Below the pieces are notes generated by a model. It did no database searches. It saw only the letters and a program-made list of their open reading frames with translations, and was not told the DNA's origin. A program made the position numbers and the translations under genes. Positions 1 through 7,803 of a DNA stretch of 27,131 nucleotides are shown here, piece after piece (the first letter of the stretch is position 1; the number at the start of each line of letters is the position of its first letter). This DNA is from JBDTMT01 sp033764095 (GTDB lineage: Bacteria; Desulfobacterota; Binatia; HRBIN30; CADEER01): the NCBI GenBank assembly GCA_033764095.1, contig JANRJF010000427.1, positions 1 to 27,131 on the forward strand, read 5' to 3'.

Positions 1-615
1 CTCGACGTCGCGCTGCAGAATGCGCCCGCCCGGACCCGACCCGCGCACGGCGGTGAGGTCGACGCCGGACTCCTCGGCCAGCCGCCAGGCGAGCGGCGAG
101 GCGCGCACCGCCGACTGCGCGTCGTTGTCGACCGCACGCGCGGCCGGCTTCGCTGCCGCGGGGCGTGGGGCAACGGCGGGCATCGCCCCGACCGGCCTGG
201 CGCCAGCCGGTTTGGCCGCGGGCGGCTTCGCCGCGGCAGCCGGTGGCGCCGCACGGCGTGGCGCCGGCGCGGGCTCTGCCGGTTTGGCGTCCTCGCCGTC
301 GCCTTCCGGCTCCGCCCTCGGCTGGGCGGACGCCTGCGGCCGAGGCGTCTGCTGCCCCGTCTGCGCGGGCGCTGCAGCGTCGCCGGTGCCGAGCACGGCG
401 ATCACCGCGCCGACCGGGGCGCTCTGCCCTTCCGCGACGGTGATCTCGCGCAGCACGCCCGACTCCGACGCCTCCAGCTCGACGTCGGCCTTGTCGGTCT
501 CCACCTCGGCGAGCGGCTCGCCCTTGGCGACCGCATCGCCCGGCGACTTCATCCAGCGGATGATCACACCGGACTCCATGTTGTCGCTCAGCTTCGGCAT
601 GCGGACGTCGGCCAT
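1..615 (-). CDS. Dihydrolipoamide acyltransferase (E2), N-terminal part, cut by window edge
   Basis: This is the 5' part of the E2 core subunit of a 2-oxoacid dehydrogenase complex (pyruvate or branched-chain type), which carries acyl groups on a lipoyl arm in the cytoplasm. The 205 visible codons hold one lipoyl domain (about residues 1-78) with the lipoylated lysine expected at K42 in the ETDKAD motif. An Ala/Pro-rich swinging linker follows (about 80-165). The start of a peripheral subunit-binding domain comes next (about 168-205, ending GSGPGGRILQRDVE). The catalytic acyltransferase domain lies beyond the window. The ATG follows rnhB by 21 nt. No Shine-Dalgarno is visible, and an extended -10 box sits 7 nt upstream, so the mRNA may be leaderless. 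The substrate class cannot be decided from this part. Confidence 0.93.
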   Translation of the reverse strand, partial: MADVRMPKLSDNMESGVIIRWMKSPGDAVAKGEPLAEVETDKADVELEASESGVLREITVAEGQSAPVGAVIAVLGTGDAAAPAQTGQQTPRPQASAQPRAEPEGDGEDAKPAEPAPAPRRAAPPAAAAKPPAAKPAGARPVGAMPAVAPRPAAAKPAARAVDNDAQSAVRASPLAWRLAEESGVDLTAVRGSGPGGRILQRDVE

Positions 616-622
616 GGGGCGC

Positions 623-631
623 ACTATAGCA
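623..631 (-). promoter_or_regulatory. Extended -10 box for the E2 gene, probably leaderless
   Basis: On the minus strand the sequence TGCTATAGT (extended -10, TGn plus TATAGT) ends 7 nt before the ATG at 615. That spacing puts the expected transcription start at or next to the start codon. There is no Shine-Dalgarno and no clear -35, which fits an extended -10 leaderless promoter. It lies in the 21 nt gap after rnhB. Confidence 0.45.
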
Positions 632-636
632 TCGGC

Positions 637-1284
637 TCAGAGGCCGGGCAGTCGGGCCTGTGCGACCGGCAGAAAAGACCGCCGGTGCACCGGCGAGGGG
701 CCGAGGCGCGACAGCGCATCGAGGTGCTCCGGCGTGCCGTAGCCCATGTGGCGGGCGAAGCCGTAGGCCGGATACGCGCGATCGAGCTCGGTCATCATCG
801 CATCGCGCCGCACCTTGGCGACGATCGACGCGGCGGCGATCGAGTAGCTGCGCCCGTCGCCCTTGACCAACGCCGTCTGCGGCGTCGCCACGTCGGGAAT
901 GGTACGGGCATCGACCAGCAACTGCTCGGCGGAGACCGGCAGCGCGCAGACCGCCCGTCGCATCGCCTCCAGCGCCGCCCAGTAGGTGTTGAGGCGGTCG
1001 ACCTCGCCGACCTCGACGACGCCGATGCCGACGCCGAGCGCGACGGCGCGGATCTTCGCGTCGAGATCCTCGCGCGCCTCGCGCGACAGTTTCTTCGAGT
1101 CGTCGATGCCGCGCAGCTCGCACTCGCGCGGCACGATCACCGCCGCCGCCACCAGCGGACCGGCGAGCGGGCCGACGCCCACCTCGTCCACGCCCGCGAC
1201 GCGCTCGACGCCATCCGCCCAGAAGGCCCGTTCGTAGCGCAGCAACACCCGCCGGCGCGCTGCCAGTCGATGCATCCGCGTCAT
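637..1284 (-). CDS. rnhB: Ribonuclease HII
   Basis: RNase HII cuts RNA embedded in DNA, removing misincorporated ribonucleotides and primer remnants. The 215 residues match the family length. Visible motifs are GVDEVGVGPLAGP (D33, E34), DDSKKLS (61-67), LLVDA (D125), and KGDGRSYSIAAASIVAKVRRD with the fourth carboxylate D161, then the typical GYGTPEHL. The start at 1284 is chosen for a strong AAGGAGG 6 nt upstream; a second ATG at 1275 is less well placed. An oddity is that the GRG motif after the catalytic DE pair reads GVG, with Val37 in place of the Arg that normally helps recognise the ribonucleotide junction. The gene sits between a VanZ-like gene upstream and the E2 gene downstream, probably co-transcribed with the former. 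Confidence 0.95.
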   Translation of the reverse strand: MTRMHRLAARRRVLLRYERAFWADGVERVAGVDEVGVGPLAGPLVAAAVIVPRECELRGIDDSKKLSREAREDLDAKIRAVALGVGIGVVEVGEVDRLNTYWAALEAMRRAVCALPVSAEQLLVDARTIPDVATPQTALVKGDGRSYSIAAASIVAKVRRDAMMTELDRAYPAYGFARHMGYGTPEHLDALSRLGPSPVHRRSFLPVAQARLPGL

Positions 1285-1336
1285 CCGCCGCCTCCTTCCG
1301 CCGTCTGCGCCTCCCTGCGCAAGCGCGGCGCCGGAG

Positions 1337-1813
1337 TCAAGCGGCGCGCGTCGGCCAGCGCTGCGCCAGCAGCCTGGCGGCGAGGCTGGCGCCGGCGATC
1401 GCGCCGAGGCTGTTGATGAAGAGATCCTTCAACGAGCCGGTGCGGGTCAGCGTCAGCGTCTGGTGGAACTCGTCCATCGCCGCGCAGCCGACTGCCAGGC
1501 CGACGGCCGACAGCAGGCGGCGCGCCCGCGAGGCGGACGGATCGCCGAGGCCGAGCGCGCGATACGCCAGCACGCTCAGGGTCGCGTACTCGACGAAATG
1601 CGCCGTCTTCCGTAGGATCAGGTTCACCGCGTCGATGGTCGCTGGCGGCAGCCCGAGCGCGGAGAGGAACGGCATCCGCGTCAGCCATGACGCGGTCTGC
1701 TCATCCGAGAACCGATCGCTCGACAGCCAGGTGATGACTCCGACCCAGAGCACGACCGGTCCCCACGCCCACAGCCATGCGGCCGTTGCCGTGCGTGCCG
1801 TGGTCGCGCTCAC
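1337..1813 (-). CDS. VanZ-like membrane protein
   Basis: A 158-residue integral membrane protein of the VanZ-like family, a group named after the teicoplanin-resistance protein VanZ but mostly of unknown function. Family signatures are LRKTAHFVEYATLSVLAYRAL in the middle and MDEFHQTLTLTRTGSLKDLF, then NSLGAIAG near the C-terminus. Three or four hydrophobic segments are visible, the first at about residues 12-30. The GTG at 1813 is chosen because GGAGG lies about 6 nt upstream. A longer reading from 1927 would run into the divergent gene at 1835 and adds only a polar, low-complexity N-terminus. Only 21 nt separate the two divergent starts. The rnhB gene follows 52 nt downstream in the same direction. 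Confidence 0.85.
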   Translation of the reverse strand: MSATTARTATAAWLWAWGPVVLWVGVITWLSSDRFSDEQTASWLTRMPFLSALGLPPATIDAVNLILRKTAHFVEYATLSVLAYRALGLGDPSASRARRLLSAVGLAVGCAAMDEFHQTLTLTRTGSLKDLFINSLGAIAGASLAARLLAQRWPTRAA

Positions 1814-1834
1814 TGCCGCCTCCGCGCCGGTCCG

Positions 1835-2308
1835 ATGAACCCCGATCGCGCCATCGGCGTCATCCTGGCACTGTCGATCGCGCTGGTGCTCGGCCTCGGC
1901 GGTTGGCTGCTCTGGCGCGGCCGCCACGCGCCGGTCCCCGCGCTGCCGACTGCCTCGCCGACCGGCTCGCCGACCGCCACCGCTTCGCCGACCGCGACCG
2001 GCGCCATCCCCGACGCGGCGCGCGGATACCGGCTGGCCGGCACGGTGGTCGGCGACGTGACGTACGCGATCATCGAGAAGCCGCGCGGCGGCAACGAGCT
2101 GTTGCGCCCCGGCCAGGTGCTGCGCGGCGTCGGCCAGGTGGTCGCCATCGGCGAGGATCGCATTGCCTTCGAAGGAGACGACGGGCGCTTCGAGCTGATG
2201 CTCAGCGCGGCGCCGACGGTGACGCCGACGCGCGTGCGGCTGACGCCCTCGCCTAGCCCTGCGCCGCCGGCGTCGCCCGCCCGGTCAACGTCCGAATCAT
2301 CGCCTTGA
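1835..2308 (+). CDS. Single-pass membrane protein with GspC-like (type II secretion) domain
   Basis: A 157-residue protein with one N-terminal transmembrane helix (about residues 7-27), a Pro/Thr/Ser-rich linker (35-60), and a compact beta domain at about 64-118. The domain reads YRLAGTVVGD ... AIIEKPRGG ... LLRPGQVL ... DRIAFEGDDGRFEL. This resembles the homology region of type II secretion protein GspC and PilP, where an inner-membrane protein contacts the outer-membrane secretin. A second low-complexity PT/SP tail follows. No other secretion gene is visible nearby, so this would be an orphan copy. The 3' end overlaps the convergent PAS gene by 56 bp. The family assignment rests on pattern similarity and is moderate. 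Confidence 0.7.
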   Translation: MNPDRAIGVILALSIALVLGLGGWLLWRGRHAPVPALPTASPTGSPTATASPTATGAIPDAARGYRLAGTVVGDVTYAIIEKPRGGNELLRPGQVLRGVGQVVAIGEDRIAFEGDDGRFELMLSAAPTVTPTRVRLTPSPSPAPPASPARSTSESSP

Positions 2309-3380
2309 GGCGGGCCGGGTCGATCGGCTTCTTGAAGATCACGCTCTCCAGCCCTTCGAGGCGGCTGCGTTTGATGACGTGATCGCGGTCGTAATAGTAG
2401 CCGGTCATCAGGATCACCGGCGTGGTGCCGCGCCGCTTGACCTCCATGAACAGGTCGTAGCCGTCGAGATCGGGCATGACGACGTCGGAGACGATGATGT
2501 CGACGCTGGTGCCGTTCAGCACCTCCAGCGCGCGCAGCCCGTCGGTCGCCACCAGCACCTCGCAGCCCTCGGCGACCAGCAGGTCGCGCAGCGAGCGACA
2601 GACGCCGAGGTCGTCGTCGACCACCAGCACCCGCACGCCCTCCAGGCCGCTGCTCGCCGGGCGCGGCGCCGGGCGCGTGGCGCGCGACACGTCGGTCATC
2701 TGCTGGCCGGCGAGGTACTCGCGCGACTCGTAGTGCCCCTCGCGCGACATCTCGACCAGCCGGTTGACGATCTCCTGGATCTTCATCACCTCGCGGCGCA
2801 CGGCGTCGACGCGCTCGTCCTCGATCACCGCTTCCTCATCGGTCGCCTTCTTGCGGACGAAACCGCCGAGCAGCTCGACGTCGTTGAGGATCACCTCCAG
2901 CGGACTGTTGATCTCGTGGCACAGCGCCACGGCGACCTCGCCGAGCGTCGCCAGGCGGTCGCGCCGGCGGATCTCGCGGATGTCCTTGGCGAAGCCGATG
3001 GAGCCGATCTCCAGGCCGTTCTCGTCGTAGAGCACCGAGCCCGAGATGGCAACCGGCAGCTGCTCGCCCCAGCGGGTGACGAAGGTGGTCTCGTAGTTCT
3101 TCACCTTGCCCGGCCCGCCGGACTCGTCGCTGCGCATGGCGGCCATCACCCGATGCGCCTCCTGCATCGACGGATACAGGCGCGAGACGTTCTGGCCGAT
3201 GATCTCGGCGGCGGAGTAGCCGAGGCCCTTCTCGGCGCCGTCATTGTAGTAGATGACGGTGCCCGAGCGGTCGACCGCGACCACCATGTCGGGCGAGATC
3301 TCGACCAGCTTCTCGAACGAGGAGCTCGGCAGCCGCGTGAGCCGCGGAACGGGGGCGCTGGCGCCGCGATGAGCAGGCAT
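2253..3380 (-). CDS. PAS - HisKA - receiver protein without an ATPase domain
   Basis: A 375-residue cytoplasmic signalling protein. Residues about 20-138 form a PAS domain (FEKLVEISPDMVVAVDRSGTV, then GYSAAEIIGQ). Residues about 140-212 form a histidine-kinase dimerisation helix pair with the H-box CHEINSPLEVI, phosphoacceptor H155. Residues about 248-368 form a response-regulator receiver with acidic pocket D255-D257, phosphoacceptor D299 in SDVVMPDLDG, T326 and K351. The HATPase domain that should follow HisKA is absent: only about 30 residues of linker separate the two. It therefore cannot phosphorylate itself, and may work as a phosphotransfer or dimer partner. Its ATG lies 4 nt after the FrhB-like gene's stop with no good Shine-Dalgarno, suggesting translational coupling. 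Confidence 0.88.
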   Translation of the reverse strand: MPAHRGASAPVPRLTRLPSSSFEKLVEISPDMVVAVDRSGTVIYYNDGAEKGLGYSAAEIIGQNVSRLYPSMQEAHRVMAAMRSDESGGPGKVKNYETTFVTRWGEQLPVAISGSVLYDENGLEIGSIGFAKDIREIRRRDRLATLGEVAVALCHEINSPLEVILNDVELLGGFVRKKATDEEAVIEDERVDAVRREVMKIQEIVNRLVEMSREGHYESREYLAGQQMTDVSRATRPAPRPASSGLEGVRVLVVDDDLGVCRSLRDLLVAEGCEVLVATDGLRALEVLNGTSVDIIVSDVVMPDLDGYDLFMEVKRRGTTPVILMTGYYYDRDHVIKRSRLEGLESVIFKKPIDPARLKAMIRTLTGRATPAAQG

Positions 3381-3384
3381 GGCG

Positions 3385-4572
3385 TCAGTGCGGGTTGGTG
3401 AATCCGGCCGGGCGCACGAACGTGTCGTCGCGACCGGGCGGCACGGGCACGCGCTGGCGTTGCTTGCGCGCCAGGCGCAGCAGCACCTTCATGGACGTCT
3501 CGAACTCGCTCATCGGCCGTACCTCGAACACGCCGTCGGCCGTCGCCCGGTCGAACAACGCCTCGCCGCGCGCGCTGCGCAGGACGACGATCGTCCAGTC
3601 CGCCGCGCCGACGCCGCCACAGGAGATGTCGGCGAGCTCGGCGGAGAAGTCGCCGCAGTGATGACACTCGGGCCGCGCATGCACCTGCGCCTGCTTCAGA
3701 TTGATCTCGAGGCGCTCGCCGGCGCGCGTGTCGATCAGAACCTTGCCCTTCACGTTGAACTTGGCGATGTCGGCCAGCGCCAGCCCCATGTCGCCCTCGA
3801 TGACGTCGCGCATCAGCCCGTCGAAGGTGAACACCTCGCTGCACAGCAGCCCGATGGCCAGCGCGACGCGCTCGCCGAAACCCTTCAGCGACCGGGTCTG
3901 CCGCTCGATGTGCTTTTCCTTCTTGCGCCCGTTGTCGAGGAAGCCGGCGTCGACCACCTGCATCTTGCGCAGCGGCGTCACCTGGCACGGCACCCCGACG
4001 AAGGCGACGCGCTGCAGACCGAGCTTGTCGGCCTGCTCCAGGGCCAGGTTGTTGGGGCAGTACGTGTACCAGGAGCTGGCGCTGGCGAGGATCTCCTCCT
4101 CGCTGGTCACCGCGCGCGGAACCGGCACGCAGGGCTCGGCCGGATCGATGGTCGAGACCACCGCGCCGTCGATCTCGTCGGTGCGCCGCAGCCAGGCGAG
4201 CAGGCCGGTGACGACGCCGCCATCCTCGGCGCGGGCGCGGATCATCGGATCGACACAGCGCGCCGCAACGACGCGCCGATAGGCGCCGAACACGCCGCGG
4301 TACATCTCGTCGAGCCCGTCGCCGAACACCTGCCCGGCGAGGTGATGCTCGCGCTCGTCGAGGCGCGGACAGACCTGCGCACAGACGTCGCAGCCGATCC
4401 CCTCGCTCATGCCGCAGTAGTCGAACGCCGCGCTCGCCTTGGCGACCTGCTTGGGCTTGCCGGCGATGTAGTCGATGACGTTGTGGGGACAGACCAGCAC
4501 GCACGAGCCGCACTCACAGCAGCTGCCGTACTGCACCACCTCATTCATCATCTGCCGGAACGTGGCCGGCAT
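3385..4572 (-). CDS. FrhB-like iron-sulfur flavoprotein (coenzyme F420 hydrogenase/dehydrogenase beta-subunit family)
   Basis: A 395-residue cytoplasmic redox protein. An N-terminal ferredoxin-like region has two 4Fe-4S motifs: C18-x2-C21-x2-C24-x3-C28-P, and C53-x7-C61-x2-C64-x3-C68-P. The FrhB/FdhB N-terminal domain follows (RARAEDGGVVTGLLAWL), then the C-terminal domain with FVGVPCQVTPLRKM and a further Cys pair in PECHHCGDFSAELADISCGG. Family members move electrons between flavin, Fe-S and F420 or other acceptors; the partner here is unknown. The ATG at 4572 is chosen for GGAG 6 nt upstream; a TTG four codons earlier is rejected. It appears to form an operon with the PAS gene. Its Shine-Dalgarno directly abuts the uvrC terminator. 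Confidence 0.87.
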   Translation of the reverse strand: MPATFRQMMNEVVQYGSCCECGSCVLVCPHNVIDYIAGKPKQVAKASAAFDYCGMSEGIGCDVCAQVCPRLDEREHHLAGQVFGDGLDEMYRGVFGAYRRVVAARCVDPMIRARAEDGGVVTGLLAWLRRTDEIDGAVVSTIDPAEPCVPVPRAVTSEEEILASASSWYTYCPNNLALEQADKLGLQRVAFVGVPCQVTPLRKMQVVDAGFLDNGRKKEKHIERQTRSLKGFGERVALAIGLLCSEVFTFDGLMRDVIEGDMGLALADIAKFNVKGKVLIDTRAGERLEINLKQAQVHARPECHHCGDFSAELADISCGGVGAADWTIVVLRSARGEALFDRATADGVFEVRPMSEFETSMKVLLRLARKQRQRVPVPPGRDDTFVRPAGFTNPH

Positions 4573-4582
4573 GGCAGTCTCC

Positions 4583-4616
4583 AAAAAACAAAAGCGGGGC
4601 TGGCAATCGCCCCGCT
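4583..4616 (-). terminator. Intrinsic terminator after uvrC
   Basis: Read on the minus strand, AGCGGGGC (4616-4609), an 8 nt loop and GCCCCGCT (4600-4593) form a perfect 8 bp stem, followed by a T-rich tract (4592-4583, nine T in ten). It begins 4 nt after the uvrC stop. The T tract runs straight into the GGAG Shine-Dalgarno of the FrhB-like gene, so that gene depends on readthrough or on a promoter I did not identify. Confidence 0.9.
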
Positions 4617-4620
4617 CAGG

Positions 4621-6654
4621 TCACGCATAGTCCCCTGGATCTGGTGAGTCAACGTCGCGTCCGGCCTCGCCCTCCGCGTCGTCCGCCGCGTCGCCTGCCC
4701 GCGTTTGCGGCTCCTCGTCCACCTCGTCCGCCTCCACGGGCACGGCTACCAAGCGCCCCCGCCGGGTGTCAACGTCCTTTGTCGCCGCCAGCCGATCGAG
4801 CGCCGCGCGCACGGTGTGCGCCAGCACCGGTGAGATGCCCGGCACCGCCGCCAGCTCGTCGACCGTCGCGGCGCGCATGCGCTTGACGCTGCCGAAGGCG
4901 CGCAGCAGCCGCCGCCGCCGTTCCGCGCCGACGCCGGGGATGGCGTCGAGCACCGAGCGCAGGCGCTCCTTGCCGCGCAAGGCGCGGTGGTAGGTGATGG
5001 CGAAGCGGTGCGCCTCGTCGCGCAGCCGCTGCAGCAGGAAGAGCGCATTGGCATTGCGGCGCAGCACCACCGGGTTGACGCGGCCGGGCAGGAAGACGCG
5101 CTCGTCGCTGCGCTCGATCGCGCTCTCGCGCGCGGCGCGCACGACGCGCTCCTTGGCCAGGCCGACCGCGTCGACCTGGTCGATGCCGAGCTCCTGCAAC
5201 ACCGCCAGCGCGACGTTGAGCTGCCCCTTGCCGCCGTCGACGACCAGCAGATCGGGGAACTCGTTGTCGCGCTTGGCGCGCTCGAAGCGGCGCCGCAGCA
5301 CCTCGAACATCATGGCGAAGTCGTCCTGCCCGACCACCGACTTGATGCGGTAGCGTCGGTAGTTGTTCTTGTCCGGCTGGCCGTCGTCGAACGAGACCAG
5401 CGAGCCGACCGCCATGCCGCCCTGGAAGGTCGAGATGTCGACGCACTCGATGCGCTTCGGCGCGTTGCGCAGATGCAGCTTGCGGCGCAGCTCATCGCTG
5501 ATCTTCTCGTACTGGCGGTCGCCGTCGCGGCGCTCGCGGAAGCCCTGCTCGGCGTTGGCGCGCGCCATTTCCAGCAGCCGCACGCGGTCGCCGCGCTGCG
5601 GGCGGTGGATCTCGACGCGCCGCCCCTTGCGCTCGCTCAGGTACTCGGCGCGCACCGCCTGGTCCTCGATCTCGATCGGCAGCACGACCTCGTCCGGCAC
5701 GTAGCGCTCGCCCTGGTAGAACTGCGTGACCAGCTCGCGCACCAGCTCCTCGTCCGGCAGCTCGATGTCCTCGAGCTGGTACGCCTGGGTGCTGGTGAGC
5801 TTGCCCTGGCGCACGAACAGCACCTGCGCCTCGATGAAGCCGCCCTCGCGATAGAAGCCGAAGATGTCCTGGTCGTTGCCGCCATGCGCCACCGCCTGTT
5901 GGCGCTCCTGCGTCTTCTCGATGGCGCGCAGCCGATCGCGCAGCGTCGCCGCCTGCTCGAAGCGCTCGGCCGCCGCCGCTTCGCCCATGGCGCGGCGCAG
6001 GTGGTCGATCAGCTCGACGCGCTTGCCGCCGAGCAGCAGCATCGCCTCGCGCAGGTGCGCCTCGTACGCGTCGCGGTCGACCGGCAGACAGCAGGGCGCC
6101 AGGCAGCGCTTGATCTGGTACTCCAGGCACGGCCGCGAGCGGTTGCGGAAGACGGTGTCCGAGCAGGTACGCAGCGGGATCACCTTGCGCAGGGTGTCGA
6201 TGGTCTCGCGCACGCTGACGGCGGAGTGGAACGGACCGAAGTACCTGCTGCCGTCCTTGGCGATCTTGCGGGTGACGATGACGCGCGGCCAGGCGTCCTG
6301 CACCGTCACCTTGACGCTGACGTACGACTTGTCGTCCTTCAGTCGGATGTTGTAGCGCGGCTTGTACTGCTTGATCAGGTTGTTCTCGAGGATCAGCGCC
6401 TCCTTCTCGCTGGCGGTGACCAGGCTCTCGAAGTCGGCGACCCGCTGCATCAGGAAGACGACCTGCATGCGCTCGTCGCCGCCGCGGAAGTAGGTGCGCA
6501 CGCGGGTGCGCAGGCTGCGCGCCTTGCCGACGTAGATGACCTTGCCGTGGCGATCCTTGAGCAGGTAGACGCCCGGCCGCGCCACCAACGCCTCGAGCTT
6601 GTCCTCGAGATCTTTGCCGGGCGACGCCGCGCCGGCGTCGGGCTCGCTGCTCAT
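4621..6654 (-). CDS. uvrC: Excinuclease ABC subunit C
   Basis: UvrC makes both incisions in nucleotide excision repair. The 677 residues are slightly longer than usual. In order: GIY-YIG nuclease domain with GVY at 28-30 and YVG at 41-43; the Cys cluster CSDTVF ... RPCLEYQIKRCLAPCC that binds an Fe-S cluster in other UvrC proteins; a UVR helix pair (about 215-255); the RNase H-like 5' nuclease with VDISTFQGG, VVDGGKGQ and the RFAITYHR segment; and tandem helix-hairpin-helix motifs (DAIPGVGAERRRRLL, AAVPGISPVLAHTV). The last ~45 residues form an acidic, low-complexity tail. A TATACT box 7 nt upstream of the ATG and no Shine-Dalgarno suggest a leaderless mRNA. A perfect terminator follows the stop. 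Confidence 0.97.
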   Translation of the reverse strand: MSSEPDAGAASPGKDLEDKLEALVARPGVYLLKDRHGKVIYVGKARSLRTRVRTYFRGGDERMQVVFLMQRVADFESLVTASEKEALILENNLIKQYKPRYNIRLKDDKSYVSVKVTVQDAWPRVIVTRKIAKDGSRYFGPFHSAVSVRETIDTLRKVIPLRTCSDTVFRNRSRPCLEYQIKRCLAPCCLPVDRDAYEAHLREAMLLLGGKRVELIDHLRRAMGEAAAAERFEQAATLRDRLRAIEKTQERQQAVAHGGNDQDIFGFYREGGFIEAQVLFVRQGKLTSTQAYQLEDIELPDEELVRELVTQFYQGERYVPDEVVLPIEIEDQAVRAEYLSERKGRRVEIHRPQRGDRVRLLEMARANAEQGFRERRDGDRQYEKISDELRRKLHLRNAPKRIECVDISTFQGGMAVGSLVSFDDGQPDKNNYRRYRIKSVVGQDDFAMMFEVLRRRFERAKRDNEFPDLLVVDGGKGQLNVALAVLQELGIDQVDAVGLAKERVVRAARESAIERSDERVFLPGRVNPVVLRRNANALFLLQRLRDEAHRFAITYHRALRGKERLRSVLDAIPGVGAERRRRLLRAFGSVKRMRAATVDELAAVPGISPVLAHTVRAALDRLAATKDVDTRRGRLVAVPVEADEVDEEPQTRAGDAADDAEGEAGRDVDSPDPGDYA

Positions 6655-6661
6655 TGGAAGC

Positions 6662-6667
6662 AGTATA
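6662..6667 (-). promoter_or_regulatory. -10 box of uvrC, probably leaderless
   Basis: TATACT on the minus strand ends exactly 7 nt before the uvrC ATG at 6654, the same geometry as at the E2 gene. No Shine-Dalgarno is present in the 7 nt. The divergent AI-2E gene starts about 60 nt away on the other strand. Confidence 0.45.
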
Positions 6668-6724
6668 TCCCTCGCCGGGATGAGGGTCGACGGCGCGGTC
6701 GTCGCTTGCTACGCGTGCCCCGCC

Positions 6725-7789
6725 ATGCGCCGCGAGCAACTCTTCGCCGCCTTCTTCTTCGTGGCGTTCTGCTTCCTGCTCTACCAGTTCGCCCTGATCC
6801 TGTCGGGCTTCGTCGGGCCGCTCAGCTACGCCGGCCTGCTCGCCTTTCTGCTCTACCCCCTGCACCAGCGACTGCGCGTCGCGCTCAACCGCCGCGACCC
6901 CCTCGCCGCCGGCGTCATGACGCTGGCAACCATCGTGCTGGTCATCGCCCCGGCGTTCTACCTGCTTGCCGCGCTCACCACCCAGTCGGTGACGCTCTAC
7001 GAGGTCCTGCGCGACTACGTTACCTCCGGCCAGCTCACGACGCTGATGCAGCGCCTGCAGGCGTCGCGCATCGGGCAGTGGGTCACCGATCTCGGCCTGC
7101 AGACCAGGCTCGACATCCCCGGCCTGCTGGTCAGCACCAGCCAGACGGTGAGCGGATTCCTGGTCGCCCAGGCGCCGGCGGCGGCGGCCAACGCCTTCCG
7201 CTTCGTGCTCAACCTGTTCGTCGCCTTCTTCGCGCTCTTCTTCTTCTTCCGCGACGGCGATCGCATGGTCGCGTTCGTGCGCGAGATGATCCCGATGGAG
7301 CCGAAGAACAAGGACCAGGTGGTGACCCGCTTCGGCGAGACGCTGTCGGCGGTGGTGGTCGGCTCGGTGCTCACCGCCATCATCCAGGGCACGCTCGGCG
7401 GCCTCGCCTACTGGGCGCTCGGCGTCCCCTTCGCGGTGCTGCTGGCGGTGACGACGGCGTTCTTCTCGCTGCTGCCGGTCGGCACGCCGCTGGTGTGGAT
7501 CGGCGTCGCCCTCTACTTCGTGCTCGGCGGCGACTACGTGCGCGCCGCGATCATGACCGGCTGGGGCGTGCTGATCGTCGGCAGCGCCGACAATTTCATC
7601 CGCCCGATCATCATCGGCGGGCGCACCGAGATCCCCACCGTCTTCCTCTTCTTCGGCATCCTCGGCGGCCTGCAGGCATACGGCTTCCTCGGCATGTTCC
7701 TCGGTCCGGCGGTGATCGCCATCCTGGTCGCCTTCGCGCGCATCTACCGCGAACAGTACGGCCTGGCGTCGGCGCCGGCGAAGAAGTAA
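6725..7789 (+). CDS. AI-2E family (UPF0118) permease
   Basis: A 354-residue polytopic inner-membrane protein of the AI-2 exporter-like family. Members are linked to export of AI-2, Na+/H+ exchange or other solutes, so the substrate is open. Visible features are two N-terminal helices (FFFVAFCFLLYQFALILSG, then LSYAGLLAFLLYPLHQRL), the family's Pro-Leu in that second segment, a helix at about 60-85, a long periplasmic stretch, and the conserved C-terminal block SLLPVGTPLVWIGVALYFVLGG ... PIIIGGRTEIPTVFLFFGILGGL. The ATG at 6725 gives the usual length. An in-frame ATG at 6680 is possible, but neither has a clear Shine-Dalgarno. It is divergent from uvrC. Confidence 0.88.
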   Translation: MRREQLFAAFFFVAFCFLLYQFALILSGFVGPLSYAGLLAFLLYPLHQRLRVALNRRDPLAAGVMTLATIVLVIAPAFYLLAALTTQSVTLYEVLRDYVTSGQLTTLMQRLQASRIGQWVTDLGLQTRLDIPGLLVSTSQTVSGFLVAQAPAAAANAFRFVLNLFVAFFALFFFFRDGDRMVAFVREMIPMEPKNKDQVVTRFGETLSAVVVGSVLTAIIQGTLGGLAYWALGVPFAVLLAVTTAFFSLLPVGTPLVWIGVALYFVLGGDYVRAAIMTGWGVLIVGSADNFIRPIIIGGRTEIPTVFLFFGILGGLQAYGFLGMFLGPAVIAILVAFARIYREQYGLASAPAKK

Positions 7790-7803
7790 TCGCCCGGCCG
7801 GTC

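Noticed and set aside
1814..1927. N-terminal extension of the VanZ-like protein
   Set aside because: Polar, low-complexity, overlaps the divergent gene, and a GTG with a good Shine-Dalgarno lies at 1813.
2253..2308. Possible frameshift or assembly error where the GspC-like and PAS genes overlap
   Set aside because: Both frames end cleanly and the overlap covers only disordered C-terminal tails, so a simple convergent overlap is enough.
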